Below are positions 6,544 through 13,470 of a DNA stretch of 13,715 bases, in pieces (within the stretch, counting starts at the first letter, position 1; every line of letters starts with the position of its first letter). The translations under genes and the position numbers were made by a program. Source of the stretch: JACOTK01 sp038256565 (GTDB taxonomy: Bacteria; Actinomycetota; Acidimicrobiia; Acidimicrobiales; CADCSY01). Location: contig JBBSKG010000073.1 of NCBI GenBank assembly GCA_038256565.1, forward strand, positions 1 to 13,715, read 5' to 3'. The notes under the pieces are model-generated. The model was not told the DNA's origin, ran no database searches, and saw only the letters and a list, made by a program, of their open reading frames with translations.

Positions 6544-8088
6544 CTAGGGCGTGACTTCGGGCTTGCGGCGGTCATGCTGCTCGCGCAGACGTATGACCTT
6601 GTTGACGGCATTAAGAAAGGCTCGTGTCGAGGCTTCAACTACGTCAGTGGAAAGTCCTCGACCTGAAACCCGCATTCCTTCAGCCTCAAGCTGAACGATC
6701 ACATCGCCAAGAGCATCAACGCCACCCGTTACAGACGAAACATTGAACTCAATCAATGTCGCCTCAACCGCTGTCGCTGCCCTAATTGCCTTACAGGCAG
6801 CATCGATCATGCCGTCGCCCTCGGCAGTTGCCTCCACCTGATCACCATCTCTGATGAGCACAACCGTTGCATGTGGAGTTCCAACCGTGCCACCGCTTAC
6901 CTTCAACGATTCCAACTCATAACCATGATCGACGTGGCCACCAATCTCCTCGGCAACAATCGCCTCAAGGTCAGCATCGGTCAACTGCACCTTACGATCA
7001 GCCAACTCCTTGAAACGCTTGAAAGCAGCATCGAGCGCAGGTCCTTGCAGCGTAAGGCCCATCTTGGCCAAGGTGTCGGAAAAGGCGTGGCGACCGGAGT
7101 GCTTGCCCAACACGATCTGGCTACCAGTCTGGCCAACCGATCCAGCGTCGATAATTTCATAAGTGCTTCGTTCTGCCAACACGCCATGTTGGTGAATGCC
7201 TGACTCATGTGAAAAGGCATTACGACCAACAACAGCCTTGTTGAACTGCACGGGATAACCCGTGAGACGAGAAACCAGTCGGCTCGTGCGAGCAAGCTCT
7301 TCGGTATTAATGCCAATCTCAACGCCTGGAAACTGATCGGGCCTGATCTTTAGTGCCATGACCACTTCTTCAAGCGCAGCATTACCAGCACGCTCGCCCA
7401 GGCCATTTATGCAAACCTCCACCTGACGGGCACCCGCCTGTATGCCCGCCAGGGAGTTCGCGGTCGCAAGACCCAGGTCGTTGTGACAGTGCGTCGAGGT
7501 GACGTAGTCACCCTTGACTTCACGCCGCACGTATTGGATCAGCGCCCCGAAATCCCACGGAATACCATAGCCAACGGTGTCTGGAATGTTGAGGGTGTTT
7601 GCCCCCGCATCAACCGCTGCTTGAAGCACCTCGATCATGAAATCAAGCGGCGTGCGAGTGGCGTCTTGAGGACTGAACTCAACGTCATCAGTATGTGAAC
7701 GTGCTCGACTTACTCCTGCTCGTGTTTCAGCCAACACCTGTTTTTCGTTCATCTTCAACATGTGTTCCATGTGTTGTGGACTCGTTGAAATGAACACATG
7801 GATACGTGCCCGTTGAGCGTGTCGCACTGCGTCCCAGCAACGGTCAACATCAGCTAACTGAGTTCGCGAAAGACCACAAATAACTGGCCCTTCAACCTTT
7901 TTGGCAATTGCCTCAACGGCCTCGAAATCGCCTTGACTGGCAACTGGAAAACCTGCCTCGAGCACATCGACACCTAGGCGAGCAAGCTGTTCAGCAATCT
8001 CTAACTTCTCAATAGCATCCAAAGAGATGCCGGGAGACTGCTCACCGTCTCTCAATGTGGTGTCAAAGATGACGACCTTGTCGGTCAT
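6544..8088 (-). CDS. leuA: 2-isopropylmalate synthase
   Basis: 514 residues. It condenses acetyl-CoA with 2-oxoisovalerate, the committed step of leucine synthesis. The TIM barrel opens with FDTTLRDGEQSPG (D14 binds metal). GVDVLEAGFP at 39-48 distinguishes it from homocitrate and citramalate synthases. Metal ligands H200 and H202 lie in THCHNDLG, and GLGERAGNAALEE follows. The C-terminal LeuA regulatory domain (about 385-500, including NVSSVTGGVDALGD) is where leucine normally feeds back. The length and motifs fit the shorter type-1 form typical of many bacteria, rather than the longer form of Mycobacterium and Corynebacterium. ATG 8088 is preceded by GGAG (8097-8100) at eight bases. It is the last gene of the aminotransferase-serA-leuA run, 42 bases after serA, and is separate from leuCD. 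Its stop is 11 bases from that of the lipoprotein gene. Confidence 0.95.
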   Translation of the reverse strand: MTDKVVIFDTTLRDGEQSPGISLDAIEKLEIAEQLARLGVDVLEAGFPVASQGDFEAVEAIAKKVEGPVICGLSRTQLADVDRCWDAVRHAQRARIHVFISTSPQHMEHMLKMNEKQVLAETRAGVSRARSHTDDVEFSPQDATRTPLDFMIEVLQAAVDAGANTLNIPDTVGYGIPWDFGALIQYVRREVKGDYVTSTHCHNDLGLATANSLAGIQAGARQVEVCINGLGERAGNAALEEVVMALKIRPDQFPGVEIGINTEELARTSRLVSRLTGYPVQFNKAVVGRNAFSHESGIHQHGVLAERSTYEIIDAGSVGQTGSQIVLGKHSGRHAFSDTLAKMGLTLQGPALDAAFKRFKELADRKVQLTDADLEAIVAEEIGGHVDHGYELESLKVSGGTVGTPHATVVLIRDGDQVEATAEGDGMIDAACKAIRAATAVEATLIEFNVSSVTGGVDALGDVIVQLEAEGMRVSGRGLSTDVVEASTRAFLNAVNKVIRLREQHDRRKPEVTP

Positions 8089-8130
8089 GTCAATCGCTCC
8101 AGTTTTCTGATAGGCCCTTTTGTGGGTGGC

Positions 8131-9696
8131 TCAACCTGCCATGGCGTGAACTGACACGATACCTGGGGCCTTGCGTAGTTGGGCGAGTAATTCGCCACCA
8201 ACTTGTTGATCGGTTGCAAGAACCATGAGCGCAGCATCACCTTGAGGCGAACGACCGACGTGAATATCAGAAATGTTAATGCCCACCTCACCAAGCGATG
8301 AGGTAACAAAACCAATCATTCCAGGGCGGTCATCATTGCGCACCACCAACATGTGACTCGCTGGGGGCACCTCAACGGTGTGATCGTCAAGCATGACAAT
8401 GCGTGGCTCGCTCTTAGCACCCGCCAGCGTTGCGCTCATGCGATGATTACGCCCCCGAAGAGTGACAAGGTTGACGTAGTCCTGCGTTGATGAAGTCTTG
8501 GTCTCACGTACATCTACGCCCTGTTGTTCGGCCAACTGGGGAGCGTTTACATAAGTGACCGGCTCATCCAACACGCCCCCAAAGATGCCCTTTAACACCG
8601 ACAGGGTGAGAATTCGAGTGTCATAGTCAGCAAGCTGGCCTTGGTACTCAATCTCAAGAGTCTCAGGCACTCCCCCATCAAGTGATACGAGCAGGCGGCC
8701 CAGACGCTCAGCCAGTGGCAAGAACGGGCGCACCGTCTCAGAAGCCTCCGAAGCGCTCACGTTTACTGCAAACGGCACGAATTCGCTTCCAAGTGCCAAC
8801 ACCACCTGTTCGGCAATGGTCACACCAGCCTTATCCTGCGCCTCTGCGGTACTCGCGCCGAGGTGAGGCGTAACCACGACTTGGTCAAAAGCAAACAGGG
8901 GCGACTCGGTCATGGGCTCAGTTGCGAACACGTCGAGTGCGGCACCGGCAATCATGCCCTCGTCAAGCGCTTCAGCAAGCGAGGCTTCGTCGACAATTCC
9001 ACCACGGGCGACGTTGATTATGCGCAGGTTTGGCTTTGCCTTGCGAAGCAGTTCTTTGTTTATGAGACCGGTTGTTTCGGGTGTCTTGGCCACGTGGATG
9101 GTGATGAAATCGCTACGGCCAACCAACTCGTCGAGACTCGCTAGTTCAATTCCTAATTGACGAGCCCGTTCGCTTGATACATAAGGGTCATAAGCCAAGA
9201 GATGCATGCCAAAAGCCAATGCTCGTTGTGCCACAAGCGAGCCAATACGACCAAGGCCAATGACCCCTAGGGTCTTGCCATACAGCTCGACGCCTTCCCA
9301 TCGTGAGCGCTCCCATTTCCCAGCCTTTAATGCGCTGTGTGCCTGAGGAACATTGCGAGCCTGCGCAAGCAGCAGCGCCATTGAGTGTTCAGCGGCTGAC
9401 AGTACGTTTGACTGAGGAGCGTTTACGACCATGACCCCTTGACTTGTAGCAGCCGCCACGTCGACATTGTCCAGTCCGATACCAGCACGACCCACCACGA
9501 CCAGATCAGACCCTGCAGCAAGGAGCTCTGAGGTGACCTGAGTGGCCGAACGGACTATCAGGGCATGTGCACCGACAATTACATCGAGCAATTCATCAGC
9601 TGAGAGACCAAGGCGAACGTCGACCTCATGTCCCGCCTTTTTCAAAAACTCGAGACCAGCAGGGGCAAGTTGTTCAGAGACAAGAATTCTGGCCAT
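8131..9696 (-). CDS. serA: D-3-phosphoglycerate dehydrogenase
   Basis: 521 residues, the long SerA form of about 525 that also occurs in Mycobacterium. It oxidises 3-phosphoglycerate to 3-phosphohydroxypyruvate with NAD, the first step of serine synthesis. The Rossmann motif GLGRIG is at 147-152 with D170 for the NAD ribose. Catalytic R231 (VARGG), E260 (FATEP) and H278 (TPHLGAS) are all present. An intervening allosteric-substrate-binding domain (about 305-440) and a C-terminal ACT domain (about 448-521, RNDDRPGMIGFV) complete it; the ACT domain usually senses serine. The start is uncertain. ATG 9696 matches where homologues begin (MARILVSEQLAP) but lacks a good ribosome site. GTG 9721-9723 would add nine residues and has GAGAGG 11 bases upstream. 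It lies between the aminotransferase and leuA on the same strand. Confidence 0.95.
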   Translation of the reverse strand: MARILVSEQLAPAGLEFLKKAGHEVDVRLGLSADELLDVIVGAHALIVRSATQVTSELLAAGSDLVVVGRAGIGLDNVDVAAATSQGVMVVNAPQSNVLSAAEHSMALLLAQARNVPQAHSALKAGKWERSRWEGVELYGKTLGVIGLGRIGSLVAQRALAFGMHLLAYDPYVSSERARQLGIELASLDELVGRSDFITIHVAKTPETTGLINKELLRKAKPNLRIINVARGGIVDEASLAEALDEGMIAGAALDVFATEPMTESPLFAFDQVVVTPHLGASTAEAQDKAGVTIAEQVVLALGSEFVPFAVNVSASEASETVRPFLPLAERLGRLLVSLDGGVPETLEIEYQGQLADYDTRILTLSVLKGIFGGVLDEPVTYVNAPQLAEQQGVDVRETKTSSTQDYVNLVTLRGRNHRMSATLAGAKSEPRIVMLDDHTVEVPPASHMLVVRNDDRPGMIGFVTSSLGEVGINISDIHVGRSPQGDAALMVLATDQQVGGELLAQLRKAPGIVSVHAMAG

Positions 9697-9741
9697 GCCC
9701 CATGGTGGCCGCAGGAGAGGCACATCGCCAACTACCTCTCA

Positions 9742-10953
9742 TCAAGTCCGTTCGTTTAACAAACTCGCCAAACGCCGCATGCCTTCTGCAATGTCATCAT
9801 CAGTCAAGGCAAATGAGAAGCGAGCAAACCCTGGTGCGCCGAATGCCTCACCGGGAACCATGGCGACCTTGGCCTCATCAAGCACAACCTCAGCCAATTC
9901 GAGAGTGGAAGAAATTTTTCGACCTCGAATACTCGAACCCAGTACCGCCTTAAACGACGGGAACGTGTAAAAGGCACCTTCTGGGCGCAAGCAATTTACG
10001 CCATCCATATCGTTAAACATCGAAACCATTTGCACTCGGCGACGATCGAATGCCTCACGAAAACGCACCACATCATCGAGACCGCCCTCAAGAGCCGCCA
10101 GAGCTGCATATTGACTCACGTTGGCCACATTCGAAGTGGTGTGTGATTGAAAGTTCGACGCCGCCGTCACGATGTCACTAGGAGCAATCATCCACCCCAC
10201 TCGCCACCCCGTCATCGCAAAAGTCTTGGCCACTCCGTTTACAACGATGCAACGCTCCGCTAGTTCTGGCACCAAAGTGGGCATCGACGAAAAAACAGCT
10301 CCGTCATAAGTGAGGTGCTCGTAGATCTCATCGGTGATAACCCAAACGCCATTTTGCAGCGCCCATCTTCCGATCGCCTCAACCTGATCTGGAGAATAAA
10401 CCGCTCCTGTTGGGTTAGAAGGCGAAACAAAAATCAGTGCCTTAGTGCGATCAGTCAATGCTGCTTCAAGTTGATCGATGGTGACACGAAAGCCTGTGGT
10501 CTCATCTGTAGGCAACACCACCGTGCTCCCACCCGCCAAGGCGACCGGCTCAGGGTAGGTCGTCCAATAAGGCGCAGGTAAGAGAACCTCGTCGCCAGGG
10601 TTGATCAAAGTGGTGATGGCGTTATAAATAGCGTGCTTGCCGCCATTGGTTACCACCACGTTTGAAGAACTGACATTGAAACCTGAATCACGCATGGTCT
10701 TTTCAGCAATGGCTACTCGCAGTTCGGGAAGCCCTGCTGCTGGCGAATAGCGATGACTCCGAACATCACGACAAGCCAATACCGCTGCTTCAACTATGTG
10801 TTCAGGGGTTGGAAAGTCAGGCTCGCCCGCCCCAAAGCCAATGACCGACTCGCCGGCTGCCTTCAGCGCCTTGGCTTTGGCATCGACGGCCAAGGTGGCC
10901 GATTCGACGATTGCAGAGACACGATTAGAGACTCGTGAAAGGTCTTTTCCCAT
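9742..10953 (-). CDS. PLP-dependent aminotransferase, aspartate aminotransferase-like (fold type I)
   Basis: 403 residues from the ATG at 10951-10953. It is a cytoplasmic fold-I, class I/II aminotransferase of the I-beta aspartate aminotransferase type. Visible motifs are FGAGEPDFPTPEHI near the start, YSPAAGLPELR, SPSNPTGAVYS, and DEIYEHLTYD, whose Asp contacts the PLP ring. The PLP-linked lysine is K243 in NGVAKTFAMTGWRVGW, and an arginine near the end (GFARFSFA) is the likely carboxylate-binding residue. It probably exchanges the amino group between aspartate and glutamate, but exact substrate preference cannot be read from sequence. A TTG at 10957-10959 would add two residues; AAAGGAG (10964-10970) serves either start (spacing 10 or 4). 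It is first in a minus-strand run with serA and leuA and diverges from serC. Confidence 0.92.
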   Translation of the reverse strand: MGKDLSRVSNRVSAIVESATLAVDAKAKALKAAGESVIGFGAGEPDFPTPEHIVEAAVLACRDVRSHRYSPAAGLPELRVAIAEKTMRDSGFNVSSSNVVVTNGGKHAIYNAITTLINPGDEVLLPAPYWTTYPEPVALAGGSTVVLPTDETTGFRVTIDQLEAALTDRTKALIFVSPSNPTGAVYSPDQVEAIGRWALQNGVWVITDEIYEHLTYDGAVFSSMPTLVPELAERCIVVNGVAKTFAMTGWRVGWMIAPSDIVTAASNFQSHTTSNVANVSQYAALAALEGGLDDVVRFREAFDRRRVQMVSMFNDMDGVNCLRPEGAFYTFPSFKAVLGSSIRGRKISSTLELAEVVLDEAKVAMVPGEAFGAPGFARFSFALTDDDIAEGMRRLASLLNERT

Positions 10954-10963
10954 GTTCAATTCG

Positions 10964-10970
10964 CTCCTTT
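10964..10970 (-). promoter_or_regulatory. Ribosome-binding site of the aminotransferase gene
   Basis: On the minus strand this reads AAAGGAG, a near-perfect Shine-Dalgarno. It is four bases from a TTG and ten bases from the ATG at 10953, so it does not decide between the two starts. Confidence 0.6.
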
Positions 10971-10984
10971 AAGGTTTCACTCGC

Positions 10985-10990
10985 GATAGT
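10985..10990 (+). promoter_or_regulatory. Predicted -10 element of a leaderless serC transcript
   Basis: GATAGT ends eight bases before the serC ATG at 10999. That predicts a transcription start at or within two bases of the start codon. No Shine-Dalgarno sequence lies upstream of serC, and the whole divergent gap to the aminotransferase is only about 45 bases. No clear -35 was seen. Confidence 0.45.
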
Positions 10991-10998
10991 GGCACGTG

Positions 10999-12132
10999 AT
11001 GAGCACCAATACCCCAGCTGTCCGCATTCCAACTGAACTTCTTCCTCGTGACGGACGCTTCGGATCTGGCCCTTCAAAAATCAGACCTGAGGCTGTTGAC
11101 GCACTTGCGCAGGCAAGTAAGACCTGGATGGGCACCAGTCACCGCCAATCTCCGGTCAAACAGGTCGTGGCGTCTGTGCGTAATGGTTTGACATCTCTCC
11201 TAAGCGCCCCCGATGGATATGAAATCATGCTTGGCAACGGTGGAACGACCGTTTTTTGGGATGCACTCACCTTTGGCATTATCGATTCAACTAGCCAACA
11301 CGCCGTCTTTGGTGAGTTCTCATCTAAGTTCGCCGAAGCCGTGGCGACCGCTCCCCATCTAGGTGCCCCTAATGTCATCGAGGCCCCCTACGGTGCTCAT
11401 GCCACGCCCGAGGGCCGCGCTGGCATTGATGTTTACGCACTTACACAAAACGAAACCTCTACTGGCGTGGCCGTGCCAATCATGCGCCCTCAAGGGGCCG
11501 ACGCCACCTCACTCGTAGCAGTAGACGCAACCTCTGCAGCAGCAGGTCTTCGCATTGATTTAGCCCAAACTGACGTCTACTACTTTGCACCCCAGAAATG
11601 CCTGGGCAGCGATGGCGGTCTTTGGCTCGCAGCATGTTCCCCAGCGGCGATCGAGCGCATTGGACAAATCAAAGCCTCCAAGCGCTGGATGCCCGCATCG
11701 CTTGATCTTTCAATCGCACTCGACAACAGCCGCAAAGACCAGACATATAACACCCCTGCACTCGCAACGCTTTTCCTTATGGACCAACAACTGCAATGGA
11801 TCAATAACAACGGCGGCCTCGATTGGTCTGCGCGGCGTTGCGACGACTCTGCTGCCATCCTCTATGACTGGGCCAACGAACGCAGCTACACCACGGCCTT
11901 CGTCACAGACCCTGCAGTGCGCAGCCATGTGGTCGGGACCATTGACCTAGACCCAAGCGTTGACGCTGAGGCTCTCTGCAAAGTGTTGCGATCAAACGGA
12001 GTGGTCGACATCGACGCTTATCGCAAACTAGGCCGCAATCAGATTCGAGTAGCAATGTTTCCCGCCATCGACCCTGACGACGTAGCCGCACTTTGCGCAT
12101 GCGTTGACTACGTGGCCGACACCCTCGGCTGA
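10999..12132 (+). CDS. serC: Phosphoserine aminotransferase (actinobacterial form)
   Basis: 377 residues from ATG 10999; a GTG directly before it (10996) would add one residue. It transfers the amino group from glutamate to 3-phosphohydroxypyruvate to make phosphoserine, the second step of serine synthesis. The N-terminus PRDGRFGSGPSKIRPEAV and the block GTSHRQSPVK are typical of the actinobacterial SerC. LGNGGTTVFWDA contacts PLP phosphate. The PLP lysine is K200 in YYFAPQKCLGSDGGLW. The C-terminus GRNQIRVAMFPAIDPDDV is conserved. It diverges from the aminotransferase-serA-leuA run, so serA and serC read outward from one short gap, and shared control is possible. The transcript is probably leaderless. 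Its stop is four bases from the stop of the convergent histidine kinase gene. serB, the third step, is not in the window. Confidence 0.95.
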   Translation: MSTNTPAVRIPTELLPRDGRFGSGPSKIRPEAVDALAQASKTWMGTSHRQSPVKQVVASVRNGLTSLLSAPDGYEIMLGNGGTTVFWDALTFGIIDSTSQHAVFGEFSSKFAEAVATAPHLGAPNVIEAPYGAHATPEGRAGIDVYALTQNETSTGVAVPIMRPQGADATSLVAVDATSAAAGLRIDLAQTDVYYFAPQKCLGSDGGLWLAACSPAAIERIGQIKASKRWMPASLDLSIALDNSRKDQTYNTPALATLFLMDQQLQWINNNGGLDWSARRCDDSAAILYDWANERSYTTAFVTDPAVRSHVVGTIDLDPSVDAEALCKVLRSNGVVDIDAYRKLGRNQIRVAMFPAIDPDDVAALCACVDYVADTLG

Positions 12133-12136
12133 AAAT

Positions 12137-12967
12137 TTAAGGGGCGGACGGGTCAGTGTCGCGTCTTTGAGGAATCGTCAGACGAGCGGTAGTTCCCCCA
12201 CCAGCTCGTGGAAGTAGGTCGATGTCGCCGCCAAGGGAGTTTGCCAGCCCTGCCACTACATAGAGCCCCAGGCCCATTGCGCCATCTGGTTTGGTGTCAT
12301 ACAAAGAAATACCACGAGTAAATGGGGCGAACAAAGCAGGCATCTCATCAGCATCAATGCCAACGCCTCGATCAGAAATCTCGATGAATACATCGGACTC
12401 ATCACGAGACGCCACTACCGAAACAGTTCCCCCGTCTGGTCCATAACGAACAGCGTTTACCATCAAGTTCACCAAAATTTGGCGCAAGCGACTCGGCACC
12501 GTCTCAAGCACCAGATCCTCAGGCACATCAACTTGTAGGTGCCCCGGATCAACCTGAGTCATCATCGAACGACACGCATCACTTACGACCTCTGAGAGGG
12601 GCACTCTGGTCAACGGGACGCGGTGCGACCACGGGTCACGCCCGTTGCTCATAAGGAGAATGTCCTCAACGGTCTCATCAAGCTGAATTGCTTGGCGTAG
12701 CCCAACCTTGAGCAATGAAGACACTGTCTCTGGCGGAAGATCTGCCACAAGCACTGTTTCAATGGTGCCCATGATCGAGGTCAAAGGGGTACGCAGTTCA
12801 TGCGCCAAGAGCTGGCGAATGCGCCGCTGATCGCCAACTGCCTCTCGATGCTCATCAAGAGCAGCACGCAAACACTTAATGGTGTCTGCATAGGCAGCAC
12901 AGAGAGAGACCAGACCAGCAACATCTTCTTCTGTGGAAACAGTTGAGTTTGATTCTGCGGGAGACAT
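12137..12967 (-). CDS. Soluble sensor histidine kinase, orphan
   Basis: 276 residues with no transmembrane segment in this frame. A short N-terminal coiled-coil-like region (about 15-50) leads into a HisKA dimerisation domain with the phospho-accepting H56 in LLAHELRTPLTS. The HATPase_c domain follows, with N box N167-x3-N171 (NLMVNAVRYG), G1 box DRGVGID at 199-205, an F box (LFAPFTRG), and G2 box GLGL at 232-235. All catalytic elements are present, so it should autophosphorylate. No PAS, GAF or other sensor domain is visible and no response regulator is encoded within the window, so the signal and partner are unknown. ATG 12967 has only a weak upstream GGAAG. An overlapping frame reaching further upstream encodes a hydrophobic stretch; see findings. 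It converges on serC with a four-base gap. Confidence 0.9.
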   Translation of the reverse strand: MSPAESNSTVSTEEDVAGLVSLCAAYADTIKCLRAALDEHREAVGDQRRIRQLLAHELRTPLTSIMGTIETVLVADLPPETVSSLLKVGLRQAIQLDETVEDILLMSNGRDPWSHRVPLTRVPLSEVVSDACRSMMTQVDPGHLQVDVPEDLVLETVPSRLRQILVNLMVNAVRYGPDGGTVSVVASRDESDVFIEISDRGVGIDADEMPALFAPFTRGISLYDTKPDGAMGLGLYVVAGLANSLGGDIDLLPRAGGGTTARLTIPQRRDTDPSAP

Positions 12968-13082
12968 ACACCACTTCCATCGACAGCAATACCACCCACC
13001 TTGAGTCTTTTGAGGGGCAAGAAGGCAACGGAGGCCACAATGGCAATGACCGTTATCGCATGTGCCATGCTGGACGACACTT

Positions 13083-13158
13083 GGTGGCCGTAGCTCAGCC
13101 TGGTTAGAGCGCCGCGTTGTGGTCGCGGATGTCGGGGGTTCGAGTCCCCTCGGTCACC
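13083..13158 (+). tRNA. tRNA-His (anticodon GTG)
   Basis: A full cloverleaf can be drawn. The acceptor stem is GTGGCCG (13084-13090) with CGGTCAC (13151-13157), plus the extra G-1 at 13083 opposite C73 at 13158 that is diagnostic of tRNA-His. The D stem is GCTC/GAGC. The anticodon stem CCGCG/CGCGG has loop TTGTGGT, with anticodon GTG at 13119-13121. The T loop is TTCGAGT. The 3' CCA is not encoded (CTT follows C73), so it must be added after transcription. Confidence 0.96.
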
Positions 13159-13173
13159 CTTAGATCGTTTTCT

Positions 13174-13187
13174 CAAGCAAACGCTTG
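13174..13187 (+). other. Small hairpin between the two tRNA genes
   Basis: CAAGC-AAAC-GCTTG forms a perfect 5-bp stem with a 4-base loop, 15 bases after tRNA-His. Only three T residues follow (GGTTT), so it is a poor intrinsic terminator. It may be a processing signal or chance. Confidence 0.25.
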
Positions 13188-13216
13188 GGTTTGACGACAT
13201 GTACAGTCACACAACT

Positions 13217-13291
13217 GCGCCTCTAGCTCAATGGCAGAGCAACGGACTCTTAATCCGCAGGTTCTGGGTTCGAATCCCAGGGGGCGCACCA
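13217..13291 (+). tRNA. tRNA-Lys (anticodon CTT)
   Basis: The acceptor stem GCGCCTC (13217-13223) pairs with GGGGCGC (13281-13287), followed by A73 and an encoded CCA at 13289-13291. The D stem is GCTC/GAGC. The anticodon loop is CTCTTAA, with anticodon CTT at 13249-13251. The T stem CTGGG/CCCAG has loop TTCGAAT. The anticodon stem ACGGA/TCCGC has one A-C mismatch at its top pair (13242 with 13258). It lies 58 bases after tRNA-His on the same strand. Confidence 0.96.
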
Positions 13292-13340
13292 CCGAAGAAG
13301 CAGCTCAGGCACCATTTCGGAGCCGTCTGGGGTTTCGTCG

Positions 13341-13354
13341 TTTTCGGCCGAAAA
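13341..13354. repeat. Perfect 14-bp palindrome
   Basis: TTTTCGGCCGAAAA is fully self-complementary. It lies 50 bases after the tRNA-Lys CCA and just before two tandem repeats. It could be a protein-binding site. With no loop it is not a typical terminator. Confidence 0.5.
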
Positions 13355-13359
13355 TGCCC

Positions 13360-13380
13360 CGTGGTCACACCGTGGTCACA
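13360..13380. repeat. Tandem direct repeat, CGTGGTCACA twice, period 11
   Basis: The 10-mer CGTGGTCACA occurs at 13360-13369 and again at 13371-13380, separated by one C. The period of about one helical turn would place both copies on the same DNA face. It lies in non-coding DNA downstream of tRNA-Lys. Confidence 0.75.
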
Positions 13381-13384
13381 TGAG

Positions 13385-13409
13385 ATCCGCAAGGTCAATC
13401 CGCAAGGTC
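13385..13409. repeat. Tandem direct repeat, ATCCGCAAGGTC twice, period 13
   Basis: The 12-mer ATCCGCAAGGTC occurs at 13385-13396 and 13398-13409, separated by one A. It directly follows the period-11 repeat, with four bases between them, but has a different unit sequence. Confidence 0.75.
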
Positions 13410-13470
13410 TGTGTTCCGCAGCCCTTTTCTGCGAACCGCCAGGTTGCTTGAACGTCCGCACAGGGGCTAT

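Noticed and set aside
12968..13200. Minus-strand reading frame containing RGDSNPRHPRPQRGALTRLSYGH
   Set aside because: This part is the antisense translation of the tRNA-His gene, a common false protein call. Only the segment left of the tRNA is discussed as a weak hydrophobic alternative frame.
13228..13461. Minus-strand 77-residue frame with GGAPPGIRTQNLRIKSPLLCH
   Set aside because: It is the antisense of tRNA-Lys. The rest lies over the repeat region and shows no domain; an integrase remnant was considered but no motif supports it.
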